From assembly GCA_017550055.1 (NCBI GenBank), contig JAFYMM010000106.1, positions 1 to 14,973 on the forward strand: a stretch of DNA of 14,973 nt, written 5' to 3'. Source of the stretch: Paludibacteraceae bacterium. Its GTDB lineage: Bacteria > Bacteroidota > Bacteroidia > Bacteroidales > Paludibacteraceae. Of the stretch, positions 7,153 through 14,852 are shown piece after piece. The notes under the pieces are model-generated. The model was not told the origin of the DNA. It made no database searches and worked only from the letters and a program-made list of their open reading frames with translations. Positions within the stretch are counted from its first letter, which is position 1; each line of letters opens with the position of its first letter. Made by a program: the position numbers and the translations under genes.

Positions 7153-9123
7153 ATGGCTAAAATCGAAGAATTGCTTAATGGTGATATTATCACTGCTAAG
7201 ATTCCAGAAGGTCCTTTGGCTGAAAAATGGACTAACTATAAAGCTCACCAAAAATTGGTGAACCCTGCCAACAAACGTCGTCTCGATGTAATCGTTGTTG
7301 GTACAGGTCTTGCAGGTGCTTCTGCTGCAGCTTCTCTTGGCGAAATGGGCTTCAATGTGCTTAACTTCTGTATCCAAGACTCTCCACGTCGTGCTCACTC
7401 TATTGCTGCACAAGGTGGTGTGAATGCTGCTAAAAACTATCAAAACGATGGTGACTCTGTTTATCGTCTTTTCTATGATACTATTAAAGGTGGTGACTAT
7501 CGTGCTCGTGAGGCTAACGTTTATCGTCTTGCTGAAGTTTCGAATGCTATCATCGACCAATGTGTAGCTCAAGGTGTTCCTTTTGCTCGCGAATATGGTG
7601 GTTTGCTTGACAACCGTTCTTTCGGTGGTGCTCAAGTATCTCGTACTTTCTATGCTAAAGGTCAAACAGGCCAACAATTGCTTCTCGGTGCTTATTCTGC
7701 TCTTAGCCGTCAAGTACAAAAAGGCTCTGTTAAACTTTATACTCGCTACGAAATGCTCGACGTTGTTATCATCGACGGTCGTGCTCGTGGTATCATTGCT
7801 CGTAACCTTGTAACTGGTGCTGTTGAACGTTTCGCTGCTCACGCAGTAGTTATCGGTACTGGTGGTTATGGTAATGCATTCTTCCTTTCTACTAACGCGA
7901 TGGCATCTAACGGTTCAGCTGCTCTCCAATGCTACAAAAAAGGTGCTTGGTTTGCTAACCCTTGCTTCGCTCAAATTCACCCAACTTGTATCCCTGTACA
8001 CGGCACATTCCAATCTAAATTGACTCTTATGTCTGAGTCTCTCCGTAACGATGGTCGTATTTGGGTTCCTAAGAAAAAAGAGGATGCAGAAGCTATCCGC
8101 GCTGGTAAAAAGAAACCAACTGAAATTCCTGATGAAGACCGCGACTTCTACTTGGAACGTCGTTACCCAGCATTCGGTAACCTCGTGCCTCGTGACGTAG
8201 CTTCTCGTGCTGCTAAAGAACGTTGCGATGCTGGTTTCGGTGTTAACCCTACAGGTCTTGCTGTATATCTTGACTTCAAATATGCTATCGAACGTCTTGG
8301 TCGTGACGCTGTTGAAGCTCGTTATGGTAACCTCTTCCAAATGTATGAAAAAATCGTTGACGATAATCCATACGAAACTCCAATGATGATTTTCCCTGCT
8401 ATCCACTACACTATGGGTGGTATTTGGGTTGACTATGAATTGCAAACTTCTATCCCTGGTCTCTTCGCTATTGGTGAAGCTAACTTCTCTGACCACGGTG
8501 CTAACCGTCTTGGTGCTTCTGCATTGATGCAAGGTTTGGCTGATGGTTATTTCGTATTGCCTTACACAATTCAAAACTATCTTTCTGACCAAATTCAAGT
8601 GCCACGTTTCTCAACTGACGCTCCTGAATTTGTTGCTGCAGAAAAAGAAATCAACGACAAAATTGACCGCTTGATGAAGATCCAAGGTAAACGTTCAGTG
8701 GATAGCATCCACCGCGAACTTGGTCTCGTTATGTGGGATTTCGTAGGTATGGGTCGTACAGCTGAAGGTTTGAAAACTGGTCTTGCTCGTATCCAAGAAA
8801 TTCGCAAAGTGTTCTGGTCAGACGTATTTATTCCAGGTAACAAAAACGACTTCAACGTTGAACTCGAAAAAGCTCTTCGTTTGGCTGACTTCATCGAAAT
8901 CGGCGAACTTATGGCTCGCGACGCTCTCAACCGTGAAGAATCTTGCGGTGGTCACTTCCGTGAAGAGTTCCAAACTCCAGAAGGTGAAGCTCTCCGTCAA
9001 GACGATAAATTCTCTTATGTATCTTGCTGGGAATTCCAAGGCGAAGGCAAAGAACCTAAGATGTATAAAGAACCTCTCGATTATGAATTCGTAGTACGTC
9101 AAACTCGTAACTATAAAGCTTAA
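7153..9123 (+). CDS. frdA: Fumarate reductase/succinate dehydrogenase flavoprotein subunit
   Basis: The catalytic FAD subunit that interconverts fumarate and succinate on the cytoplasmic face of the membrane. The dinucleotide-binding fold starts with IVVGTGLAGASAAASLG (47-63). His82 in RRAHSIAAQGG is the expected site of covalent FAD. Active-site regions are HPTCIPVHGTFQSK (276-289), Arg347 in VPRDVASRA (the likely proton-shuttle Arg), HYTMGG (418-423), and GEANFSDHGANRLGASAL (441-458). At 656 residues it has the usual length for Bacteroidota and type B enzymes. frdB begins 6 bases after the stop. Codons such as GCT, CGT and GGT are strongly preferred, as in highly expressed genes, which leaves long antisense frames open. 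In an anaerobic Bacteroidales the physiological direction is probably fumarate reduction; sequence alone does not prove this. Confidence 0.97.
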   Translation: MAKIEELLNGDIITAKIPEGPLAEKWTNYKAHQKLVNPANKRRLDVIVVGTGLAGASAAASLGEMGFNVLNFCIQDSPRRAHSIAAQGGVNAAKNYQNDGDSVYRLFYDTIKGGDYRAREANVYRLAEVSNAIIDQCVAQGVPFAREYGGLLDNRSFGGAQVSRTFYAKGQTGQQLLLGAYSALSRQVQKGSVKLYTRYEMLDVVIIDGRARGIIARNLVTGAVERFAAHAVVIGTGGYGNAFFLSTNAMASNGSAALQCYKKGAWFANPCFAQIHPTCIPVHGTFQSKLTLMSESLRNDGRIWVPKKKEDAEAIRAGKKKPTEIPDEDRDFYLERRYPAFGNLVPRDVASRAAKERCDAGFGVNPTGLAVYLDFKYAIERLGRDAVEARYGNLFQMYEKIVDDNPYETPMMIFPAIHYTMGGIWVDYELQTSIPGLFAIGEANFSDHGANRLGASALMQGLADGYFVLPYTIQNYLSDQIQVPRFSTDAPEFVAAEKEINDKIDRLMKIQGKRSVDSIHRELGLVMWDFVGMGRTAEGLKTGLARIQEIRKVFWSDVFIPGNKNDFNVELEKALRLADFIEIGELMARDALNREESCGGHFREEFQTPEGEALRQDDKFSYVSCWEFQGEGKEPKMYKEPLDYEFVVRQTRNYKA

Positions 9124-9129
9124 TAACGT

Positions 9130-9885
9130 ATGGAAAAGACAATTAATATTAAAGTAAAAGTTTGGCGTCAAGCCGGACCAAAAGCCAAAGGTGCTTTTGT
9201 AACATACGATTTGAAAAATATTTCAACAGATAGCTCGTTCCTTGAGATGCTCGACGTACTCAACGAACAACTTGTTGCTAATCGTCAAGAACCTATCGCA
9301 TTTGACCATGACTGTCGTGAAGGTATTTGCGGTATGTGTTCTCTCTATATCAATGGTCATCCACACGGACCAGACTCGGCTGTAACAACTTGCCAACTTC
9401 ACATGCGTAAATTCAAAGATGGTGAAACTATCACTGTTGAACCATGGCGTTCACACGCATTCCCAGTGATTAAAGACTTGGTAGTTGACCGTCGTGCTTA
9501 TGACAAAATCATGCAAGCTGGTGGTTACGTATCAGTTAACACAGGTGGTGTGCCTGATGCTAATGCAATTCCAATCAGCAAAGTTGCTGCAGACGAAGCT
9601 ATGGATGCTGCATCTTGTATCGGTTGTGGTGCTTGTGCTGCTGCATGTAAAAATGGTTCTGCTATGCTTTTCGTAGCTGCTAAAGTTAGCCAATTGGCAC
9701 TTCTTCCACAAGGTAAAGTTGAAGCTGCTCGTCGTGCTAAAGCTATGTTGGGCAAAATGGATGAACTCGGTTTCGGTAACTGTACTAATACAGGTGCTTG
9801 TGCTGCTGAATGTCCTAAATCAGTATCACTTGCTCACATCGCTCGTCTTAACCGCGAATTTATCTGCGCAAAACTTGGTGACTAA
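9130..9885 (+). CDS. frdB: Fumarate reductase/succinate dehydrogenase iron-sulfur subunit
   Basis: This subunit carries electrons between the flavin of FrdA and the haems of FrdC through three iron-sulfur clusters. The [2Fe-2S] ligands are Cys62, Cys67, Cys70 and Cys88 (CREGICGMC and the later TTC). The [4Fe-4S] cluster has Cys163, Cys166 and Cys169 in CIGCGACAAAC, followed by Cys173. The [3Fe-4S] cluster uses Cys218, Cys224 and Cys228 in CTNTGACAAECPKS. All cluster ligands are intact and the 251-residue length is normal. The start follows the frdA stop by 6 bases, consistent with translation from the same mRNA. The operon ends at the hairpin 14 bases downstream. Confidence 0.97.
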   Translation: MEKTINIKVKVWRQAGPKAKGAFVTYDLKNISTDSSFLEMLDVLNEQLVANRQEPIAFDHDCREGICGMCSLYINGHPHGPDSAVTTCQLHMRKFKDGETITVEPWRSHAFPVIKDLVVDRRAYDKIMQAGGYVSVNTGGVPDANAIPISKVAADEAMDAASCIGCGACAAACKNGSAMLFVAAKVSQLALLPQGKVEAARRAKAMLGKMDELGFGNCTNTGACAAECPKSVSLAHIARLNREFICAKLGD

Positions 9886-9898
9886 TAATTTAGTTTTC

Positions 9899-9939
9899 TA
9901 TAAAGAAGGGCAAACCATTAAGGTTTGCCCTTCTTTATA
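9899..9939 (+). terminator. Terminator of frdCAB
   Basis: A perfect 18-bp inverted repeat (9899-9916 with 9922-9939) surrounds a 5-base loop, with GC-rich core gggcaaacc. The descending arm ends in cttctttata rather than a pure T run, but stem length and position 14 bases after frdB make termination likely. Confidence 0.88.
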
Positions 9940-10244
9940 TGTATGTATTAAGTCTTAATTTGAATTTTATGGTTTTATAATTTTGTAAACTTTGAAAGAT
10001 GGTATTTTTAGTTTAATTTGGTAAATTAGTTGAATGAGATTGTGAGTATGAATACACAATGAGAGTGTGTATTAATTTCCTTTATTTTTTAGCAAAGTGC
10101 AAGCAATCTTCAAGCAAGAAAACCTACATGTAAGTGAGAGTAAAAATAAACTTGTTTAATCTTTGCCAAGCATGTGTAGGTTCACAATCGAAGGTGAGTA
10201 AACTTATAAAAAATATGTAAAGAGAGTGTGTATTCGTGAAAAAT
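9940..10244. other. Non-coding stretch with small repeats between frdB and the thioredoxin-fold gene
   Basis: No convincing gene is seen. The stretch holds a hairpin with 8-bp stem aatacaca/tgtgtatt (10051-10058, 10066-10073) followed by a T-rich tract. The 13-bp direct repeat gagagtgtgtatt occurs at 10061-10073 and 10222-10234. A longer-range inverted repeat pairs aacctacatg (10121-10130) with catgtgtaggtt (10171-10182), with a two-base bulge. These could be parts of a small RNA or of a long leader, but no promoter clearly serves them. Confidence 0.5.
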
Positions 10245-10275
10245 CTTGTAGATTGAGAAAAATGTGGTAACTTTG
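10245..10275 (+). promoter_or_regulatory. Promoter of the thioredoxin-fold gene
   Basis: CTTG (10245-10248), 19 bases of spacer and TAACTTTG (10268-10275) match the Bacteroidota promoter with one mismatch in the -33 element. The inferred start is near 10282, giving a short leader of about 20 bases before the ATG at 10305. Confidence 0.75.
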
Positions 10276-10304
10276 TGGTTGTTTAAAAATAAAATTTTGG
10301 AAAT

Positions 10305-11198
10305 ATGAAAAAAATAGGTGTATATTTTAAGCGTTTTTTGTTGATGTTGTGTTTAATGATTGGAGGTAGTGTAGGAATGGCTCAGGGGGGAATGGAGTTT
10401 CCATTTCCGCAAATACCAGCTATGCTTGTTGAACCGCAACAGAGAGCTACTTATTTGTTGATGCACTATTGGGATAATGTGGATTTTAAGGATGCGAAGG
10501 TGGTGATGAATGAGGATTTTATGGAGCAGGGGTTTGTGAACTATTTGTCGGTGTTGCCGATAGTTGAAGCTCAGACTGCTGAAAAATCGGTTGAGGCAAT
10601 GATGAAACGTGCAGAAGAGAATAGTGTGGCGTATAGAAAAATTGCTAATATAGCAGAGAAATATCTTTTTGAGCCTAATTCGCCGATGGTGAGTGATGAG
10701 ATGTATATTCTGTTTTTGAATCAGATATTGAAAACTAAGGTATTGAGTAATGTGGAGAAAGCGAGATTTGATCATCAGTATAAGGTGGTGATGAAGAATA
10801 GAGTGGGTAGTGTGGCTACTGATTTTTTGTATATGGATGCTAAGGGCGAGATTGGGTCGTTGCATAAATTCAGAGCAGAGGAGACGTTGTTGATATTTTA
10901 TGACCCTGATTGTGATAATTGTGCTGAAATTATAGAGAAACTGAGATATAATAGGGAGTTGAATGCCAAGATAATGAGCGGAAAGATGAGAGTATTGGCA
11001 ATTTATGCAGAGGAAAATATTGAGTTGTGGAAGAAGGAGTTGGCGAAAATGCCTACGAATTGGACTGTGGGTAGAGCAGTGAGCAAAATTAAACCTTTGG
11101 GGTTGTATGTGTTGAGAGCTATGCCTGCAATTTATTTGTTAGATAAGGATAAAAATGTGGTGAAGAAAGAGGCTTTGCCTGAGAATTTGTTTGAGTGA
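10305..11198 (+). CDS. Secreted thioredoxin-fold protein, DUF5106-like
   Basis: A probable periplasmic or surface thiol-redox protein. An N-terminal signal peptide (MKK, basic residues, LLMLCLMIGGSVGMA) is likely cleaved after Ala26. The middle region (about 30-165) is helical and resembles the DUF5106 domain that precedes thioredoxin folds in Bacteroidales. The C-terminal part (about 165-297) is thioredoxin-like: LLIFYDPDCDNCAEII with Cys203-Asp-Asn-Cys206, a cis-Pro site at MPAIYLLD (Pro274), and a final KDKNVV strand. The CDNC pair suggests disulfide exchange, with unknown partners. It stands alone between a good promoter and a convergent terminator. The coding strand is strikingly rich in G and T and poor in C, unlike frdCAB. 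The DUF5106 assignment is from memory of the family pattern. Confidence 0.82.
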   Translation: MKKIGVYFKRFLLMLCLMIGGSVGMAQGGMEFPFPQIPAMLVEPQQRATYLLMHYWDNVDFKDAKVVMNEDFMEQGFVNYLSVLPIVEAQTAEKSVEAMMKRAEENSVAYRKIANIAEKYLFEPNSPMVSDEMYILFLNQILKTKVLSNVEKARFDHQYKVVMKNRVGSVATDFLYMDAKGEIGSLHKFRAEETLLIFYDPDCDNCAEIIEKLRYNRELNAKIMSGKMRVLAIYAEENIELWKKELAKMPTNWTVGRAVSKIKPLGLYVLRAMPAIYLLDKDKNVVKKEALPENLFE

Positions 11199-11218
11199 GA
11201 GTGATTTATTATAAAATT

Positions 11219-11252
11219 AAAAAAGGCTGTGCAGAATTGCACAGCCTTTTTT
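11219..11252. terminator. Bidirectional terminator between convergent genes
   Basis: A perfect 14-bp stem (11219-11232 with 11239-11252) with GC core ggctgtgc and a 6-base loop has an A run on one side and a T run on the other. It serves both the thioredoxin-fold gene and the peroxidase gene. Confidence 0.93.
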
Positions 11253-11266
11253 GTGAGTTAGATTTA

Positions 11267-12622
11267 TTATTTTTGTGGGATTTCGCCTGTTAGGGTATTG
11301 AGGAAATCTACAATTTTTTCAGCCTCTTCAGGTTTGATTTTTTCGCCGGTTTGGTACTCAACCATTGCATTTACAGCATCGAGTAGTGTAGCTTGTGTTG
11401 CATCGTGGAAGTATGGAGCTGTTAGAGCTACGTTGCGAAGTCCTGGAGTTTTGAAGCGGTGGTCGAAGAATGTACTTTCTTCTTGTTTGCCACGACCATA
11501 GTCTTCTTCTGTGAGTTCTGTGCCACGAGCTTCAAAATAATTGTTGTGCAATCCCATATATTCGTATGAGAGTCCGCCGAGGTTTACACCTGCATGGCAA
11601 GTAGCACAACTATATTGTTTAAATAATTCGTAACCAAGGATTTGTTCTTCGGTCATTGCCTCTTTATTGCCTTTGAGATAAAGGTCGAATGGTGAATTAG
11701 GTGTAATCAATGTTCTTTCGTATTCGGCAATGGCATTGCAAATATTGGCTTCTGTGATGCCGTCAGGATATACGGCAGTGAATGCTTTTGCAAATTCTTT
11801 GTCTGCAGCAAGAATGTTTTCGATATCACTCCAGCTTTTGTGTGCCATTTCTACAGGATTGGTTGGAGGTCCAGCTGCTTGTGCTGCAAGATTGGCAGCA
11901 CGACCGTCCCAGAATTGTACGAAATTAAATGTGGCATTGAATACGGTAGGAGCGTTGATGCCACCAAATTGTCCGTTTACGCCTTCAGAGAATGGTTTAT
12001 TGTCGGTACCACCTTTGCTGAGGTCGTGGCATGAAGCGCAAGATATTGAATTATCAATAGATAGGCGTACATCGTTGTAAAGCATGCGACCTAATTCGGC
12101 TTTCGCAGGGTCAACAGATATAGAATCTGGAATTACTTGTATAGGTTCGTTTGTGAATTCGTCAGAAGCAAGTCCGTTGTAGTGATGTTCAGCGCGATAT
12201 TCTTTAATCCAATTGAGAGCAATCTCTTTTTCGGTTGAATTGATAACTGTTCCCCAATGAGCCATATAATATTTCAATGGAGGCATAGTTTCGTTTTGGA
12301 ACGCATATTCCAATTTATTGAGTGTAACTTTGTCGATAGGTTCACCATCTTTAATGCCGTTTATCACGGTTTTAACATCGAATTCGCGTATTGCTAAAGC
12401 CGCATCTTGTTTTACAATATCTCCAATGACAGGCCAGTTGGCATATAATGGAAACTCAGGCGAATGAGAGTGGCAAGCAACACATTGTCCGTACTTAAGC
12501 ACTTTTTTTGCTTGTTTCTCTAGTGTAAGATTTTTGTCGGGTGTAATGTCGGTGAACTTGTACACCATGACTAGGGTAACAGCCAAAAGGATGAATAAAC
12601 CTAATGTTTTTTTGATTTTCAT
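11267..12622 (-). CDS. Membrane-anchored trihaem cytochrome c peroxidase
   Basis: A periplasmic peroxidase that would reduce H2O2 to water. A single N-terminal membrane segment (about 5-22) anchors or exports it. Three CXXCH haem c sites are seen: CVACH (47-51) in an N-terminal haem-binding domain, then CASCH (195-199) and CATCH (339-343) in the dihaem CcpA/MauG-like region. The signature FWDGRAANLAAQAAGPPTNPVEM (237-259) and FKTPGLRNVALTAPYFHD (400-417) are typical of bacterial cytochrome c peroxidases. The extra N-terminal haem recalls E. coli YhjA, a trihaem quinol peroxidase, so electrons may come directly from menaquinol; this is inferred. At 451 residues it appears complete. It has its own promoter (12698-12728), and a bidirectional terminator follows. 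In an anaerobe it could serve both peroxide defence and respiration. Confidence 0.93.
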   Translation of the reverse strand: MKIKKTLGLFILLAVTLVMVYKFTDITPDKNLTLEKQAKKVLKYGQCVACHSHSPEFPLYANWPVIGDIVKQDAALAIREFDVKTVINGIKDGEPIDKVTLNKLEYAFQNETMPPLKYYMAHWGTVINSTEKEIALNWIKEYRAEHHYNGLASDEFTNEPIQVIPDSISVDPAKAELGRMLYNDVRLSIDNSISCASCHDLSKGGTDNKPFSEGVNGQFGGINAPTVFNATFNFVQFWDGRAANLAAQAAGPPTNPVEMAHKSWSDIENILAADKEFAKAFTAVYPDGITEANICNAIAEYERTLITPNSPFDLYLKGNKEAMTEEQILGYELFKQYSCATCHAGVNLGGLSYEYMGLHNNYFEARGTELTEEDYGRGKQEESTFFDHRFKTPGLRNVALTAPYFHDATQATLLDAVNAMVEYQTGEKIKPEEAEKIVDFLNTLTGEIPQK

Positions 12623-12660
12623 AAATAAATTTTTAAAGTGTTTTGGATTAACATTTTTAC

Positions 12661-12697
12661 AAAAAATAGGCGGAAAAGGACCAAACTTTTCCGCCTA
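12661..12697 (-). terminator. Terminator of padR-pspC, overlapping the peroxidase start region
   Basis: A perfect 12-bp stem (12667-12678 with 12686-12697, core taggcgg) with a 7-base loop is followed on the - strand by six T (12666 to 12661). It lies 44 bases after the pspC stop. The promoter of the peroxidase gene begins directly upstream, so its transcript would start inside this hairpin. Confidence 0.85.
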
Positions 12698-12728
12698 CAA
12701 ATTTATGAATATTATTTTGAATGACAAA
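12698..12728 (-). promoter_or_regulatory. Promoter of the cytochrome c peroxidase gene
   Basis: On the - strand TTTG (12728 to 12725), exactly 19 bases of spacer and TAAATTTG (12705 to 12698) match the Bacteroidota consensus fully. The inferred start is near 12691, about 70 bases before the ATG at 12622. Confidence 0.8.
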
Positions 12729-12740
12729 ATATTTTCTCAA

Positions 12741-14348
12741 TTATTTTATTATTGCGCCAGTAGCTTGATTGAGATTTATATTTTCGGTTTTTGGTAGCTC
12801 TACAACTGTGCCTGTCGAAGCTTCGATATTAGCATTTTTTGCACTTAAATCTTTGAGATTTGCTATTGCTGTTGGTGATAGTTCGGCTGTAAGAATTTCT
12901 GTTTCGCCCCAAATATTTATTACCGCTGCCGATGATGCGTCGATGTCTAAATTATTGCATGCAACTCCAAGATTTATGACGGAAGCCGATGATGCATCTA
13001 TTTCTAAATCATTGCTTTTTATGCGATTTGACTCGGTCGAAACAACACTTGCACTGCCTATTTCTATCTTCTTTATTTCGGAGCAATAGTGTATGCTCAC
13101 ACTATGTTTATTGCTTAAAGTTATACCTTTTTGTAATTCTACATTCAGTGTGTTCTCTTCAACGTAGGTTTTTATATTGCGCAAAGCAGTAGTTGTGCCT
13201 CTTACCTCTACAAAACAGCAAGTGTCTTCAATGAGTTGAACAACTAATGCGTCATCTATCTCGATTTCATTGAATTGAGTGTTGCGCAAGCGTTCTTCGG
13301 TGGTTGTATTTTCGTCAAGAATAGCGAGAAGACCATTTTCTTCTAAATTATTTAATGAATCTACCGCTTTAGGTATAGATTGTAGTAATGTGCTGATTGA
13401 TACAATAGTAGCGATAATCCATATTACGAACCACATCCAGCCCCAGCCTGATTTGCGAGGTGTATTGTCGCGACGTATGAGGCGGATTGTTGCGAGTATG
13501 ATTGAAATTATAGGTATGAGTATAGCAATAAGTGTAGAAATAATAAACGTAACTATAGTAGCATTTGAGTTTCCTATAGGCAAAATATCACCAAATACTA
13601 CAGCACTCGTACCTGCTGTGATTATTCCGATAAGGGCTATTGTCAATGCGCCAATAACAACGACTCCAATGAATGCGAAGAATAAGCCTACGATGATAGC
13701 AGCGATGCGGAATAGCCATTTCACTATTTCGCCAAGGCGTGAGCCTATGCGACTAGCCGATTCGCGTAATTGTTCGCTATTTAAATAGTTTTTTATATTT
13801 TCGATTGAAGGCTCAATGCCCTGCATTTCTAATTTCTGTGCCGTAGAAGTTGCTTCTGGGGCAATAAGCCACACTAATAGGTAAATAGGTATCAACCAGC
13901 CTAATACGGTGATAGCTAAGAGTAGTAGTATGAGGCGAGTGATGGTTGTTTCTAAGCCTAAATAGGCAGCTAATCCAGCGGCTACACCACCGAGAATTTT
14001 GTTGTCGGCATCGCGATAGAATTTGCGATAGCGTTTGCGACTTTCTTTGTCTGTCTCTTTATCGTCGAATGTGAAATTTTTATTTTCACCGCCAATCTCC
14101 TCGGCAGTGCCAAGTTGTTCGATGACTGAGTTTACGTCGTTGATTGTTACTACGTTTTTGTTGCCCGATTTTAGTATGTTGCCGAATAATTCAGCCAAAC
14201 GAGCCTCTATATCGCGCATAACCTCTTTGCCGTCTTCGTCTGAAAATTGAACTTCGAGTTTGCGAAGATATTCGTTTAATATTTCGTAAGCATCTTCGTC
14301 AATGTTGAATACGATGTCTGATAGGTTGATAGTTAGTGTCTTTTTCAT
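12741..14348 (-). CDS. PspC-domain membrane protein fused to a GIN (DUF2807) domain
   Basis: An inner-membrane protein of probable envelope-stress function. Residues 1-90 form the soluble N-terminal region common to Bacteroidota PspC proteins (LSDIVFNIDEDAYEILNEYL, then MRDIEARLAELFG). The PspC domain covers about 107-167 (DNKILGGVAAGLAAYLG, then WLIPIYLLVWLIAPEA). Further membrane segments lie at about 212-250, 263-290 and 305-325. The C-terminal 180 residues (about 356-535) resemble the GIN or putative autotransporter-head domain: repeating beta-helix-like turns with DLEIDASSASVINL (447-460) and NLDIDASSAAVINI (466-479). The GIN part would lie outside the membrane. Its ATG overlaps the padR stop codon by 4 bases, indicating translational coupling. 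Function is inferred by analogy with phage-shock PspC; no pspA or pspB is present here. Confidence 0.85.
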   Translation of the reverse strand: MKKTLTINLSDIVFNIDEDAYEILNEYLRKLEVQFSDEDGKEVMRDIEARLAELFGNILKSGNKNVVTINDVNSVIEQLGTAEEIGGENKNFTFDDKETDKESRKRYRKFYRDADNKILGGVAAGLAAYLGLETTITRLILLLLAITVLGWLIPIYLLVWLIAPEATSTAQKLEMQGIEPSIENIKNYLNSEQLRESASRIGSRLGEIVKWLFRIAAIIVGLFFAFIGVVVIGALTIALIGIITAGTSAVVFGDILPIGNSNATIVTFIISTLIAILIPIISIILATIRLIRRDNTPRKSGWGWMWFVIWIIATIVSISTLLQSIPKAVDSLNNLEENGLLAILDENTTTEERLRNTQFNEIEIDDALVVQLIEDTCCFVEVRGTTTALRNIKTYVEENTLNVELQKGITLSNKHSVSIHYCSEIKKIEIGSASVVSTESNRIKSNDLEIDASSASVINLGVACNNLDIDASSAAVINIWGETEILTAELSPTAIANLKDLSAKNANIEASTGTVVELPKTENINLNQATGAIIK

Positions 14349-14719
14349 TTTGTTATAATTTTTTCGTTGTCAATAGAACATTCTTTCATAGGTGTGTTTT
14401 TTACGTAGTTCACTGCATGTTCGATTTCTTGGTATGCAGATTCGAGTTCTTGCAGAAACTCACGACCTTCTGCCGTTAGGCTGTAGTATTTACGAGGTGG
14501 ACCGAGTGAGGATTCTACCCAAATATAATTTAGCAATCCATTTTGTTTCAATCGCATAAGTAGAGGGTAGAGTGCTCCTTCCACCACAATAAACTCTCCT
14601 TCTTTTAGCATATTTATCAAGTCTGATGAATATGCTGGGTGCTCTTTCAAGCAAAGCATAACTAAATATTCTAGTATGCCTTTGCGCATTTGTGCTTTGA
14701 TATTATCACTTCCTGCCAT
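14345..14719 (-). CDS. PadR family transcriptional regulator
   Basis: A winged-helix DNA-binding regulator of 124 residues, typical of small PadR proteins. The N-terminal winged helix (about 10-85) shows MRKGILEYLVMLCLKEHPAYSSDLINML, then GALYPLLMRLKQNGLL and GPPRKYYSLTAEGREFL, the family signature. A short C-terminal helix (about 85-112) probably supports dimerisation. The stop codon overlaps the pspC start (ATGA), so the two proteins are made from one mRNA; such PadR-PspC pairs are common in Bacteroidota and Firmicutes. The usual role is repression of its own operon, lifted by an envelope or small-molecule signal. The ligand is unknown. A consensus promoter and a candidate operator lie upstream. 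Confidence 0.93.
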   Translation of the reverse strand: MAGSDNIKAQMRKGILEYLVMLCLKEHPAYSSDLINMLKEGEFIVVEGALYPLLMRLKQNGLLNYIWVESSLGPPRKYYSLTAEGREFLQELESAYQEIEHAVNYVKNTPMKECSIDNEKIITK

Positions 14720-14733
14720 ATTATAGTAGTGTA

Positions 14734-14773
14734 TAGTTATTAGTGCTTAGTCTTAATAGTTATTAGTACTTAA
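14734..14773. repeat. Direct repeat in the padR leader
   Basis: The 17-base unit tagttattagtgcttag (14734-14750) recurs as tagttattagtacttaa (14757-14773), with two differences and a 23-base period. Inside it, 7-bp steps tagttat-tagtgct-tagtctt are visible, so it may be another heptamer-type intergenic repeat. It lies between the inferred padR transcription start and the padR ATG. Confidence 0.7.
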
Positions 14774-14791
14774 ACTCATTTATTTTTTTTG

Positions 14792-14823
14792 CAAAGGTAT
14801 AACAAATTTTTGTACTATGCAAT
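14792..14823 (-). promoter_or_regulatory. Promoter of padR-pspC
   Basis: On the - strand TACCTTTG (14799 to 14792) matches the -7 consensus fully. ATTG (14823 to 14820) lies 20 bases upstream as a three-of-four -33 match. The inferred start is near 14785, giving a leader of about 65 bases. Confidence 0.75.
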
Positions 14824-14826
14824 ACA
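14811..14826. promoter_or_regulatory. Candidate PadR operator (TGTA-N8-TACA)
   Basis: The dyad TGTA (14811-14814), 8 bases, TACA (14823-14826) overlaps the -33 element of the padR promoter. PadR family proteins are known to bind dyads with 8-base spacing of the ATGT-N8-ACAT kind, so autoregulation is plausible. A four-base arm can occur by chance in AT-rich DNA. Confidence 0.35.
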
Positions 14827-14852
14827 TAATACTAATTTTATCATTATTTAAC

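Noticed and set aside
7123..7842. Long open frame on the - strand opposite frdA (239 codons), and a second at 7915-8598
   Set aside because: They lie fully antisense to the unambiguous frdA. The strong bias for GCT, CGT and GGT codons removes stops from the opposite frames. Their translations are low-complexity Ser/Thr-rich with no domain.
10353..10865. 170-codon His/Ile-rich frame on the - strand opposite the thioredoxin-fold gene
   Set aside because: It is antisense to a gene with a signal peptide and CXXC fold; its odd composition follows from the low C content of the + strand.
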